64,000 nucleotides of DNA from Rhodanobacteraceae bacterium (GTDB taxonomy: Bacteria; Pseudomonadota; Gammaproteobacteria; Xanthomonadales; SZUA-5). The first letter of the stretch is position 1; every line of letters begins with the position of its first letter. The notes under the pieces were generated by a model. That model saw only the letters and a program-made list of their open reading frames with translations, was not told the origin of the DNA and made no database searches. The DNA is taken from the NCBI GenBank assembly GCA_016717705.1, contig JADKFD010000005.1, positions 1-64,000 on the forward strand, written 5' to 3'. A program made the position numbers and the translations under genes. Of the stretch, positions 28,585 through 37,662 are shown piece after piece.

Positions 28585-29520
28585 CTACCCGCGCCGATAC
28601 GGCGACTGCATCCCCTCGGGCTGGATGCCGAAGCGCTTGTACGTCCACTGATATTGCGCCGGCATTTGCCGCGCCAGACCTTCGATGGCGGCATTCATGG
28701 TGGCGCTGTCGTGAATCTGGCCCCGATCAAAAAATCTCACGGCAAAACCCGCGCCAGCCGGCAGTCGCTCGACCCACGCGAACAACACCCTGGCGCCGGT
28801 GCGCTGCGCCAGCTTGGGAAACAGCGACATGGTCAGCGCCGGGCGTCCGAAAAACGGCGCGAACTCGCCCTCACCGACCTTGGGTAGCTGATCCGGCAAG
28901 ATCCCCACCACGCCGCCGTCCTTCAGACGTTTGAGCAGGGTGCGCACGCCAGCGGCTTCGGCACGCACCGGTTCGGCGCCGAAGCGCCCACGGCAGCGGT
29001 TGATCAATGATTCCACCCAGGCCTGGCGCGGCGGCCGGTAGAGGATGGCCACCGGCGCGGTGCGGCTCAAGTACAGGTTCAGCGCCTCCCAGGCACCCAG
29101 ATGCGGCGCTGCGATCATCACGCCGCGGCCGGCGGCGATGGCGTCGAGAAACAACGGCTCACCTTCGACCACCCGGATGCGGGCATTGACGATTGCCGCT
29201 GCGCGCGTCCACAGCCAGCACAGTTCAGTCGCGGTGCGGCCGGTCTGCGCCAAGGTTTGACGCAACAACAACAGTCGCTGCGGGTCATCGAGTTCGGCAA
29301 AGCACAGGTGCAAGTTGACGTCAGCCACGCGCGCCTCGCGCAGCCGGGCGCGCAGCCACAGCCAGCCGATCGCGTCACCAAGTGCGTGGAGTGCGCGCAG
29401 TGGCAGGCGGCCGAGCAGCCAGAGGGCGGCGTAGGTCAGGCGAGCAGAGAAAGGCAAGCGTTCGGGCGTCGGGTGGTGACCGCGCGAGCATATCGCGGCG
29501 GCGCTGGTAGTCTGTGCCAC
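28585..29520 (-). CDS. LpxL/HtrB-type lysophospholipid or lipid A acyltransferase
   Basis: A 311-residue acyltransferase. After an N-terminal hydrophobic helix (LTYAALWLLGRLPLRALHAL) comes the HxxxxE catalytic motif in APHLGAWEALNLYL, then YRPPRQAWVESLINRCR, GVVGILPDQLPKVGEG and a typical LPKVGEGEFAPFFG block. Family members add acyl chains to lipid A or make phospholipids or ornithine lipids. No ATG is available; GTG at 29520 gives a sensible length. It is divergent from dtd, with a REP pair between them. Confidence 0.8.
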   Translation of the reverse strand: MAQTTSAAAICSRGHHPTPERLPFSARLTYAALWLLGRLPLRALHALGDAIGWLWLRARLREARVADVNLHLCFAELDDPQRLLLLRQTLAQTGRTATELCWLWTRAAAIVNARIRVVEGEPLFLDAIAAGRGVMIAAPHLGAWEALNLYLSRTAPVAILYRPPRQAWVESLINRCRGRFGAEPVRAEAAGVRTLLKRLKDGGVVGILPDQLPKVGEGEFAPFFGRPALTMSLFPKLAQRTGARVLFAWVERLPAGAGFAVRFFDRGQIHDSATMNAAIEGLARQMPAQYQWTYKRFGIQPEGMQSPYRRG

Positions 29521-29532
29521 CGTGAGGGCCCG

Positions 29533-29606
29533 ATCGCGCGCAAGCGCGCTCCTGCAGATCCTGCATGTACCCGCTACGGAGTCGCAGGAGCGCGCTTGCG
29601 CGCGAT
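29533..29606. repeat. Inverted pair of GTAGGAGCGCGC-type REP-like palindromes (GCAGGAGC variant)
   Basis: Units at 29533-29557 and 29583-29606 face each other; their heads read GCAGGAGCGCGC rather than GTAGGAGC. They lie in the divergent promoter region between the acyltransferase gene and dtd. Confidence 0.75.
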
Positions 29607-29612
29607 GCTCTC

Positions 29613-29667
29613 GATCCAACACCAACACCAACACCAACACCAACACCAACACCAACAACCAACAACC
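29613..29667. repeat. Hexamer array (CCAACA type) in the dtd leader
   Basis: Seven or eight tandem 6-nt CCAACA units, then two 7-nt CCAACAA units, directly before the dtd start codon. On the other strand it is GGTGTT, matching 34984-35012. There is no Shine-Dalgarno between the array and the ATG at 29675. Slippage here would change the leader length. Confidence 0.8.
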
Positions 29668-29674
29668 GCTCCCC

Positions 29675-30130
29675 ATGATCTCCCTGATCCAGCGCGTCTC
29701 CTCTGCCCGCGTCGAAGTCGATGGCGAAAGGGTCGGCTCGATCGATCGCGGCATCCTTGCGCTGGTTGCAGTGGAACGCGGCGACGGCGCGGCGCAAGCC
29801 GATCGCTTGCTCGAACGCATCCTCGGCTATCGGATCTTCGAAGACAGCGAGGGCAAGATGAACCGCTCGCTGAGCGATATCGCTGGCGATCTGTTGCTGG
29901 TCTCGCAGTTCACCCTGGCCGCCGACACGCAAAAGGGGATGCGCGCCAGTTTCACGCCGGCCGCCAGTCCTGAAGAGGGCAGGCGCTGGTTCGACTACCT
30001 GGTCGAACGCGCCCGTTCCCGACACGCGGTCGTTGCAACCGGCCGCTTTGGCGCCCATATGCAGGTGCATCTGGTCAATGACGGGCCGGTGACGTTCTGG
30101 CTTCATTCGAAGCCAGTGAATAATGAGTAG
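29675..30130 (+). CDS. dtd: D-aminoacyl-tRNA deacylase
   Basis: A 151-residue Dtd that cleaves D-amino acids from mischarged tRNA. Family signatures are present: start MISLIQRVSSARVEVDGE, the catalytic SQFTLAADTQKGMRASF block and the cross-subunit GPVTF motif in LVNDGPVTFWLHS. The C-terminal residues after HSKPVNN and the stop TAG (30128-30130) lie in the heptamer array that follows, so the gene end comes from repeat sequence. Length exceeds E. coli Dtd (145) by six. Confidence 0.93.
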   Translation: MISLIQRVSSARVEVDGERVGSIDRGILALVAVERGDGAAQADRLLERILGYRIFEDSEGKMNRSLSDIAGDLLLVSQFTLAADTQKGMRASFTPAASPEEGRRWFDYLVERARSRHAVVATGRFGAHMQVHLVNDGPVTFWLHSKPVNNE

Positions 30131-30580
30131 TGAGTAGTGAGTAAAAACCGGCAGGCGCGAAGCCTCGGTCTGGCTGTAGGAGCGCTCTTGCGCGCGAAAG
30201 GCTCTCGACCAGGGTCGCCCTCACCGAACATAAGGTAATCCATTGAATTTGATGGCTAAAACTTTCATGAATCCGTTCGCCCTGAGCAAAGCGTCCGGCG
30301 CTTCATCAGGACGCGTAGTCGAAGGGTCCCGCGCACCGTCACCCTTCGACTACGCGTCCCGGTAAAGCTTTGGGACGCGTTGCTCAGGGCGAACGGTGTG
30401 GTGGAAGTGAGTCAGTTCGTTGCGCGAATAAGCGCACCGGCAGGGGCGACCGTGACTCCTACAAATTCTCAGCAGACTTTCGGCAAGGTTGTTGCCCCAC
30501 CGGGCGCAAGCCCCGCCCCGCAGCAAAACGGCAGTCCTGCCGGTTTTTACTCACTACTCACCATTCACTACTTACTGCTC
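30114..30580. repeat. Heptamer inverted element (GTGAGTA type) with long perfect inner arms, dtd-rpoD gap
   Basis: Left arm (30114-30156): GTGAATA, ATGAGTA, GTGAGTA, GTGAGTA, then GTGAGTAAAAACCGGCAGG. Right arm (30536-30580) is its inverted copy: CCTGCCGGTTTTTACTCAC then further units and ACTTACTGCTC. The inner 19 bp is a perfect inverted match. The core of about 380 nt contains a REP-like unit (30174-30198) and another inverted repeat (30268-30398). The left arm includes the dtd stop codon. Confidence 0.88.
30268..30398. repeat. Nested inverted repeat of the TTCGCCCTGAGC / CTTCGACTACGC type
   Basis: The outer arms TTCGCCCTGAGCAAAGCGTCC and its partner GGACGCGTTGCTCAGGGCGAA read in opposite directions; inside them, GACGCGTAGTCGAAGGGT pairs with ACCCTTCGACTACGCGTC. 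The wording matches the common 'CCTTCGACTACGC...CAGGGCGAACGG' dispersed repeat found across many environmental genomes. It lies in the core of the heptamer element. Confidence 0.7.
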
Positions 30581-30667
30581 TTCGCCCAAGCAAGCCCCGT
30601 TCCACCACGTGCGCTGAACGCTTGCATGCATCCGGGAAACTTGCTAGGCGTGGGCGCTGTCTTTCGT

Positions 30668-30673
30668 TATACT
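30668..30673 (+). promoter_or_regulatory. Possible -10 box (TATACT) upstream of rpoD
   Basis: TATACT lies 44 nt before the rpoD ATG. A -35 partner at a good distance is not clear (TTGCTA is 21 nt upstream). It is only a candidate. Confidence 0.3.
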
Positions 30674-30716
30674 GCTGGGTTCTTCTTCCTAATCCTGTCC
30701 CCGGGGCCCCGAGCGC

Positions 30717-32591
<1,875 letters not shown>

Positions 32592-32599
32592 GCCGTTTG

Positions 32600-32626
32600 T
32601 TGTAGGAGCGACGTGCACGTCGCGAC
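32600..32626. repeat. GTAGGAGCGACG-type REP-like palindrome, single
   Basis: TTGTAGGAGCGACGTGCACG then TCGCGACC: same GTAGGAGC head as the main class but a different stem. It starts nine bases after the rpoD stop codon. Confidence 0.65.
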
Positions 32627-32672
32627 CGTCAGCTCGCAGGATCGCCGGGACCCGCTCCCAAGCCGAACCCGG

Positions 32673-32704
32673 CCCGGCCCTCGCGAGAGGGCCGGGCTTT
32701 TGCT
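32673..32704 (+). terminator. Intrinsic terminator of rpoD
   Basis: CCCGGCCCTC and GAGGGCCGGG form a perfect 10-bp stem with a GCGA loop, followed by CTTTTGCTTT. It lies 80 nt after the rpoD stop. Confidence 0.85.
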
Positions 32705-32707
32705 TTC

Positions 32708-32736
32708 CGTGGGTGCGGGTTTATCCCGCGAGCTTT
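32708..32736. repeat. GTGGGTGCGGG-type REP-like palindrome, single
   Basis: CCGTGGGTGCGGGTTTATCC then CGCGAGC, a variant of the class at 10673-10749, between the terminator and the next gene. Confidence 0.55.
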
Positions 32737-32765
32737 GCCTCGTCCCCAAACCACTGGAGAACCCC

Positions 32766-33029
32766 ATGACTTTCGCCGAACTGATCGGCTCGATCGGCGT
32801 GGCCTTGCTGCTGCTCGCCTACCTGCTCGATCTGACCAACCGCCTGCCGAATGGCACGCCGGTCTCGCTTGCGATCAACTCGGTCGGCGCCGGGCTTGCC
32901 AGCACCTCGGCGTACCTGATCCACTTCTGGCCCTTCGTAATCCTGGAAGGCACCTGGGCGCTGGTGTCGGCGGTGGGACTGGCGCGGTGGATGGCTAACC
33001 GGGCGGCGTCGACCTCGCATCGGACGTAG
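32766..33029 (+). CDS. Small membrane protein with a CBU_0592-like domain
   Basis: An 87-residue protein with three predicted transmembrane helices (TFAELIGSIGVALLLLAYLL, then VSLAINSVGAGLASTSAYLI and FWPFVILEGTWALVSAVGLA). Start at ATG 32766 is given by the length of the family. Domain members of this type are widespread single-domain membrane proteins with no known role. It lies alone between rpoD and proS. Confidence 0.65.
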   Translation: MTFAELIGSIGVALLLLAYLLDLTNRLPNGTPVSLAINSVGAGLASTSAYLIHFWPFVILEGTWALVSAVGLARWMANRAASTSHRT

Positions 33030-33107
33030 GTCAGGTTGCCCGCGGAGCGGGCTACCTGACAACGGTGATGCATTGTCACGTAGGCCATGAAGCGCGGCCA
33101 ACGTGAC
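33030..33107. repeat. Two adjacent palindromes (GTCAGGTTGCCCGC and GTCACGTAGGCC types)
   Basis: First palindrome 33030-33060: GTCAGGTTGCCCGC pairs with GCGGGCTACCTGAC around GGA. Second 33076-33107: GTCACGTAGGCC pairs with GGCCAACGTGAC around an 8-nt loop. The second matches 16598-16628. Both lie in the gap before proS, where CTACAAT (33143-33149) could be a weak -10 box. Confidence 0.7.
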
Positions 33108-33179
33108 CTACGGACTAAACTCGCCATGGGGGACGCGCCAGCCTACAATCGCCGGCTTTTCGCCCTCCAGGCCATTCCC

Positions 33180-34892
33180 ATGCGTATTTCCAAATTCCAC
33201 CTGGCCACGGTCAAGGAAACTCCTGCCGACGCCGATGTCGTCAGCCAGCAGCTGATGCTGCGCGCCGGCATGATCCGCAAGCTCGCCGCCGGCATCTACA
33301 CCTGGACGCCGCTGGGTCTGCGCGCGCTGCGCAAGGTCGAGGCGATCGTGCGCGAGGAAATGAATCGCGCCGGAGCGCTGGAGCTGTTGATGCCGTCGAT
33401 CCAGCCGCGCGAACTGTGGGAAGAGACCGAGCGCTGGGCCAAGTTCGGCGGGCAGCTGCTGAAGATCAAGGACCGCAAGGACGGCGAGTTCTGCTACGGC
33501 CCGACGCACGAGGAAGTGGTCACCGACTTCGCGCGCAACGAGCTGCGTTCGTACAAGCAGTTGCCGATCAATTTCTACCAGATCCAGACCAAGTTCCGCG
33601 ACGAGATCCGCCCGCGTTTCGGCGTGATGCGCGCGCGCGAGTTCCTGATGAAGGACGCCTATTCCTTCCATCTGGATACCGAGTGCATGCAGCGCGAGTA
33701 CCAGAACATGTACGACGCCTACACGCGCATCTTCACCCGATTGGGCTTGAAGTTCCGCGCGGTGGCGGCCGACACCGGCGCCATCGGCGGCTCCGGATCG
33801 CACGAATTCCACGTGCTCGCCGATTCCGGCGAAGATGCCATCGCCTTCACCAGCGAAGGTAACTACGCCGCGAATGTCGAACTGGCCGAAGCGGCCGCGC
33901 CCGCTGCTCCGCGCCCTGCTGCAAGCGAAACGATGGAAAAGGTCGCCACGCCGAAGCAAAAGACCTGCGAGGAAGTGGCGGCGCTGCTCGGCTTGCCGCT
34001 GGAGCGCACGGTCAAGTCGTTCGCCGTGGTCGGCGACCAGGGCTTCGTGCTGGTGCTGGTGCGCGGCGATCACATGGTCAACGAGATCAAGCTGCAGAAG
34101 CTTGCCGGTCTTGCCGAGTATCGGCTGGCCAGCGAGGACGAGATCGTCGAGCACCTCGGCTCGGTGCCGGGTTTCATCGGCCCGGTCGCGCCGGTCAAGG
34201 CGATCACCGTGGTCGCCGATCGCAGCGTCGCGGCGATGGCCGATTTCGTCGTTGGCGCCAACCAGGCCGGTTTCCATACGCGCGGCGTCAACTGGGTCCG
34301 CGATCTGCCGGAGCCTGATGTGGTCGCCGACGTGCGCAATGTGGTCGAGGGCGAAGTGGCGCCGAACGGCATGGGCACCTGGTCGATCGCGCGCGGTATC
34401 GAGGTCGGTCACGTGTTCCAGCTGGGCCAGAAATATGCCGAGGCGATGGGCGCGCAAGTGCTCGACGCCGACGGCAAGGCGCGCACCATGTACATGGGCT
34501 GCTATGGCATCGGCGTCAGCCGCATCGTCGCCGCGGCGATCGAGCAGAACCACGATGGTGCCGGGATCATCTGGCCCGAAGCGATCGCGCCGTTTCATAT
34601 CGCCGTGCTGCCGCTCGGCGCCGACCGCAGCGAGCGCGTGCGCGAAGCCGCCGAGAAGCTCTACGCCGAACTGACGGCGGCCGGCCTCGACGTGCTGCTC
34701 GACGACCGCAAGGGCGTGCGCCCGGGCGCGATGTTCGCCGACCAGGAACTGATCGGCATTCCGCATCGCGTGGTTGTTGGCGAGCGCGGCCTGGATGCAG
34801 GTCAGTACGAGTATCGTTCGCGCCGAGCGCCGGCCAACGAGATGAAGCCGATCGAGGGTTTTGTCGAGTGGGTCAAGGCCGAAATCCAGTAG
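33180..34892 (+). CDS. proS: Prolyl-tRNA synthetase (bacterial ProS type with editing domain)
   Basis: A 570-residue class II aminoacyl-tRNA synthetase. Motif 2 is in TKFRDEIRPRFGVMRAREFL with motif 3 in CYGIGVSRIVAAAIEQ. The start LATVKETPADADVVSQQLML and PLGLRALRKVEAIVREEMN are typical. An inserted editing (YbaK-like/INS) domain spans about residues 225-400 (FAVVGDQGFVLVLVRGDHMVN), and the anticodon-binding domain ends the protein (LDVLLDDRKGVRPGAMFAD). ATG at 33180 is the conserved start. The gene ends one base into a palindromic repeat. Confidence 0.96.
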   Translation: MRISKFHLATVKETPADADVVSQQLMLRAGMIRKLAAGIYTWTPLGLRALRKVEAIVREEMNRAGALELLMPSIQPRELWEETERWAKFGGQLLKIKDRKDGEFCYGPTHEEVVTDFARNELRSYKQLPINFYQIQTKFRDEIRPRFGVMRAREFLMKDAYSFHLDTECMQREYQNMYDAYTRIFTRLGLKFRAVAADTGAIGGSGSHEFHVLADSGEDAIAFTSEGNYAANVELAEAAAPAAPRPAASETMEKVATPKQKTCEEVAALLGLPLERTVKSFAVVGDQGFVLVLVRGDHMVNEIKLQKLAGLAEYRLASEDEIVEHLGSVPGFIGPVAPVKAITVVADRSVAAMADFVVGANQAGFHTRGVNWVRDLPEPDVVADVRNVVEGEVAPNGMGTWSIARGIEVGHVFQLGQKYAEAMGAQVLDADGKARTMYMGCYGIGVSRIVAAAIEQNHDGAGIIWPEAIAPFHIAVLPLGADRSERVREAAEKLYAELTAAGLDVLLDDRKGVRPGAMFADQELIGIPHRVVVGERGLDAGQYEYRSRRAPANEMKPIEGFVEWVKAEIQ

Positions 34893-34968
34893 CCCGGTGT
34901 ACGCGCCACCGGCGCGTTCACCGGGTCTCCTGGCGTCCGAGCGGTGAACCAGGCGCGGTACACCGGCC
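34892..34968. repeat. Palindromic repeat (CCCGGTG...CACCGGG type), copy 2, plus degenerate arm
   Basis: 34892-34926 reads AGCCCGGTGTACGCGCCACC then GGCGCGTTCACCGGGT and matches 308-341. A second piece at 34942-34968 (GTGAACCAGGCGCGGTACACC) is an inverted, degenerate relative. It begins in the last base of the proS stop codon. Confidence 0.6.
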
Positions 34969-34983
34969 TGCCAAAGCCCGCTT

Positions 34984-35012
34984 TTCCAACACCAACACCA
35001 GGAACCAACACC
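34984..35012. repeat. Hexamer array (GGTGTT on the minus strand) next to vapC
   Basis: Read on the minus strand, GGTGTTGG, TTCCTGGTGTT and GGTGTTGG follow the vapC stop within five bases. It matches the CCAACA array at 29613-29667. Confidence 0.5.
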
Positions 35013-35015
35013 GGT

Positions 35016-35417
35016 TCAGCGGCTGGCGTCGTGCAGCCGCGGCCCCAGATCCCATTCGAGGATGCGGGCGTCGGCGGTGACGAAAACGGCCCCGGTGCGC
35101 ACCGCCGCCGCTGCCAACAGACAATCGAGCGGGTCAATCAGTGCGCTCCGGTAGCGCGCTGCGATCAACGCAATCTCGCCGTCGATCGGCACTTCACGGA
35201 GCCCGCGTCCCAGCAACCGCATGCGCCATGGCTCGCAAGGCAGATCGAGCCGGATGCGCTGCGCAGCGGACAACAATTCCAGTTCCCACATCGACAATGC
35301 GGAAAAGCTGACCTCGCTGGCGCTCGATTTGGCTTCGATCAGCTTCCGGGTCCTGGCTCCCAGCCGCCGATCTCCCAGTGCGTGCCAGATCAATACATGG
35401 GTGTCGAGCAGGATCAC
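35016..35417 (-). CDS. vapC: VapC-type PIN-domain ribonuclease toxin
   Basis: A 133-residue PIN-domain endoribonuclease. Acidic residues of the metal site are visible in ILLDTHVLIWHALGD, in SMWELELLSA, in LIDPLDCLLAAAAV and in VTADARILEWD. GTG at 35417 overlaps the antitoxin stop codon (GTGA), which is usual for this operon and favours it over the ATG at 35444. The toxin should be held inactive by VapB and cleave RNA when freed. Adjacent hexamer repeats mark its 3' end. Confidence 0.85.
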   Translation of the reverse strand: MILLDTHVLIWHALGDRRLGARTRKLIEAKSSASEVSFSALSMWELELLSAAQRIRLDLPCEPWRMRLLGRGLREVPIDGEIALIAARYRSALIDPLDCLLAAAAVRTGAVFVTADARILEWDLGPRLHDASR

Positions 35418-35662
35418 TTCTGCAACTCCCTGGGTACGCCCCATTCTTCAGGCGTCAGCACCGGCGTGATGATGTCGCCGAGGATCTCGACCGAACCCTT
35501 CATGCACCCGAACAGAAATTCAGGCTTTGGCGCCGACACTGCCACCAGCCGCGCCACCGGTTTGCCGCGTTTGGTGATGGTGATGTCCTCGCCGCCCTGC
35601 TGGACCTGGTCCATCAGGCTGAGGCATTTGGCCTTGAATTCGGCTGCGGTGACGGTTGGCAT
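35414..35662 (-). CDS. vapB: VapB-type antitoxin (Phd/YefM family)
   Basis: An 82-residue antitoxin: TVTAAEFKAKCLSLMDQVQQG then GEDITITKRGKPVARLVAV is the Phd/YefM DNA-binding fold, and the C-terminal tail (GDIITPVLTPEEWGVP) would wrap the toxin. The ATG at 35662 gives the usual MxxVTAAEFKAK start. Probably autorepresses its operon; a short palindromic region near 35690-35710 (GACCATGGACATGGTCATA) overlaps the upstream region and could be the operator. Confidence 0.85.
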   Translation of the reverse strand: MPTVTAAEFKAKCLSLMDQVQQGGEDITITKRGKPVARLVAVSAPKPEFLFGCMKGSVEILGDIITPVLTPEEWGVPRELQK

Positions 35663-35689
35663 CGGCAATGCTCGTGACCATGGACATGG

Positions 35690-35699
35690 TCATATTACC
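35690..35699 (-). promoter_or_regulatory. Possible vapBC operator region
   Basis: The stretch TGACCATGGACATGGTCAT around 35676-35694 has the arms TGACCATG and CATGGTCA, an inverted repeat about 20 nt upstream of the vapB start. Antitoxins of this family usually bind such sites. Candidate only. Confidence 0.4.
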
Positions 35700-35861
35700 A
35701 TCTGCGACCGATCGGCCGACTGGCCGGCGATCGTCGCCCGCGCCCTGCTGCAGCGCAGCACACTGACTATTTGACGTGGATCAAGCGAACCGCTAGATGT
35801 TCGCGCCTCACGTGCGGGCGCGTGATGCGTCTGCACAAAACCTAAACACCGGAGATCGTCG

Positions 35862-37421
35862 ATGAGCGCTTCCAACAATCCAGACTGGCTGCCGCCACCG
35901 CCGGGCGAATTCCTCGGTCATCCCAAGGCGCTGTGGAACCTGTTCGGCAGCGAGTTCTGGGAACGCTTCATGTACTACGGCATGCGCGCGATGCTCGCGG
36001 TGCACGTCGCCGCCGCGTTCTTCGCGCATCTCGGTCCGGGCGCCGATGCCCAGGCCAGCGTTACCTACGGCGGCTTTACCTCGCTGGTGTACATGACCGG
36101 CATCCTCGGCGGCTTCATCGCCGATCGCATCCTCGGTTACCAGCGCTCGATCATGCTCGGCGGCGCGCTGATGGCGGTCGGCAGTTTCATGCTGATGGCG
36201 CCCGACCTGACCACCTTCCTGATGGGCCTGGCAGTGCTGGTGATCGGCAATGGCCTGTTCAAGCCGAACATCTCGACCATGGTCGGCAAGCTCTACAAGC
36301 CGGGCGATGCCCGTCGCGATTCCGGTTTCACCATCTTCTACATGGGCATCAACGCCGGTGCGCTGGTGGCGCCGATCATCTGTGCCTCGTGGATCGGCGC
36401 CAAGTACGGCTATCGCTGGGGCTTCTTCACCGCCGGCCTCGGCATGATCCTCGGCATGATGGTGTTCCAGGCGTTCAAGTCCTGGCTCGGCCATGTCGGC
36501 AGTACGCCGCAGGGGCAGGAGGGTGCGGGCCCGGTGATCAAGGTGACCATCGGCGCGTTCCTGCTGGCGATCCCGGCTTTCTTCCTGCTCGACAAGTCGT
36601 GGCAGAACGGCCTTGCGGCGAATTTCGCCGAAGGCTCGATGATGTTCTGGCTGTTCGATTCGCTCGGCGTGCTCGGCATGCTGCTGGTGCTGCTGATGTT
36701 CGGCCTCGCCACCTATTTCATCATGAGCGGCGTGCGCAGCAAGGACACCGTGCAGATGCAGCGCTACATCGCGATGCTGATCCTGTTCGCCGCCAACATC
36801 CTGTTCTGGGCGCTGTTCGAACAGGCCGGTTCCTCGCTGAACTTCCTGGCGCGCGACTATGTCGACATGCCGACAGTCTTCGGCTACACCTTCCACTTCA
36901 CCATCTTCCAGTCGGTGAATCCGGTCTTCATCATCCTGTTGGCGCCGATGTTTGCGGCGCTGTGGCCGTGGCTGGACAAGAAGGATTTCAATCCGTCGAT
37001 CCCGCGCAAGTTCGCGCTCGGCCTGTCCGGCGCTGCGATCGGCTTCTACGTGCTGGTGTTCGCGATCACCAAGATGGCCACTGAAGCCGGGCACATCAGC
37101 TGGACCTGGCTGACGCTGACCTACCTGATCCACACCATCGGCGAGTTGTGCCTGTCGCCGATCGGCCTGGCCATGGTCACCAAGCTGGCGGCACCGAAGG
37201 AAACCGGCATGGCCATGGGCGGCTGGTTCCTGTCGATCGCGATGGCCAACTATGTCGCCGGCCTGCTGGCCGCCAAGGCTGCCGGTGGCGGTGAGGAAGC
37301 CGGCTCGCTGATGCAGTACGTCAGCGTGTTCGACAGCATGTTCTTCACCGGCATCATTATCGCCGCGGTGTTCTTCCTGGCGGCGCCGTTGATCAACAAG
37401 TTGATGCATGGCGTGAAGTAG
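35862..37421 (+). CDS. POT-family proton-coupled peptide transporter, copy 1
   Basis: A 519-residue member of the proton-dependent oligopeptide transporter family (major facilitator type, about fourteen helices). The ExxER region is seen in FGSEFWERFMYYGMRAML, and the PTR2 signature in GFTIFYMGINAGALVAPIIC. It starts MSASNNPDWLPPPPGEFLGH. GGAGA precedes the ATG at 35862 by seven bases. It is followed by a near-identical paralogue (37663-39142). Substrates are di- and tripeptides by family knowledge. Confidence 0.92.
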   Translation: MSASNNPDWLPPPPGEFLGHPKALWNLFGSEFWERFMYYGMRAMLAVHVAAAFFAHLGPGADAQASVTYGGFTSLVYMTGILGGFIADRILGYQRSIMLGGALMAVGSFMLMAPDLTTFLMGLAVLVIGNGLFKPNISTMVGKLYKPGDARRDSGFTIFYMGINAGALVAPIICASWIGAKYGYRWGFFTAGLGMILGMMVFQAFKSWLGHVGSTPQGQEGAGPVIKVTIGAFLLAIPAFFLLDKSWQNGLAANFAEGSMMFWLFDSLGVLGMLLVLLMFGLATYFIMSGVRSKDTVQMQRYIAMLILFAANILFWALFEQAGSSLNFLARDYVDMPTVFGYTFHFTIFQSVNPVFIILLAPMFAALWPWLDKKDFNPSIPRKFALGLSGAAIGFYVLVFAITKMATEAGHISWTWLTLTYLIHTIGELCLSPIGLAMVTKLAAPKETGMAMGGWFLSIAMANYVAGLLAAKAAGGGEEAGSLMQYVSVFDSMFFTGIIIAAVFFLAAPLINKLMHGVK

Positions 37422-37423
37422 CG

Positions 37424-37631
37424 GGTTTCTGGTTGCTGGTTGTTGGTTGCTGGCAGCAGAAGCCAGCAGCCAACTGCCACGACCTGAGTGGCGGGTTGCT
37501 GGTTATGGGTCGTTGGTTGTTGGCGGCACATGCCAGGAGCCGACAGCCAAGGCCGAGGTCGTACCTGAGAAAGCCTGGGACTCGGCGACTGGCTCCGCTG
37601 CCAACAACCAGCAACCAACAACCAACAACCG
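37424..37631. repeat. Heptamer inverted element (GGTTGYT type) between the two POT genes
   Basis: Left arm (37424-37456): GGTTTCT, GGTTGCT, GGTTGTT, GGTTGCT tandem units. A second set of the same orientation lies at 37490-37530 (GGTTGCT, GGTTATG, GGTCGTT, GGTTGTT). Right arm (37601-37631): CCAACAACCAGCAACCAAC and more, the reverse complement. The array begins two bases after the stop codon of the first transporter. It looks like two nested copies. Confidence 0.85.
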
Positions 37632-37650
37632 GCCCGAACTCGTTCGGGCC
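37631..37650 (+). terminator. Hairpin in the second POT gene's leader
   Basis: A perfect 9-bp palindrome, GGCCCGAAC then GTTCGGGCC, with a TC loop, 12 nt before the second POT start codon. There is no T-run, so it is not a standard intrinsic terminator and may instead be a stability or processing hairpin. Confidence 0.4.
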
Positions 37651-37662
37651 ACGAGACTGTCG

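Noticed and set aside
26387..28651. Plus-strand Gln/His-rich frame of 754 codons across the Kef-type gene
   Set aside because: Opposite strand of a clear antiporter gene; His/Gln enrichment comes from Val/Leu-Ala-rich helices read in reverse.
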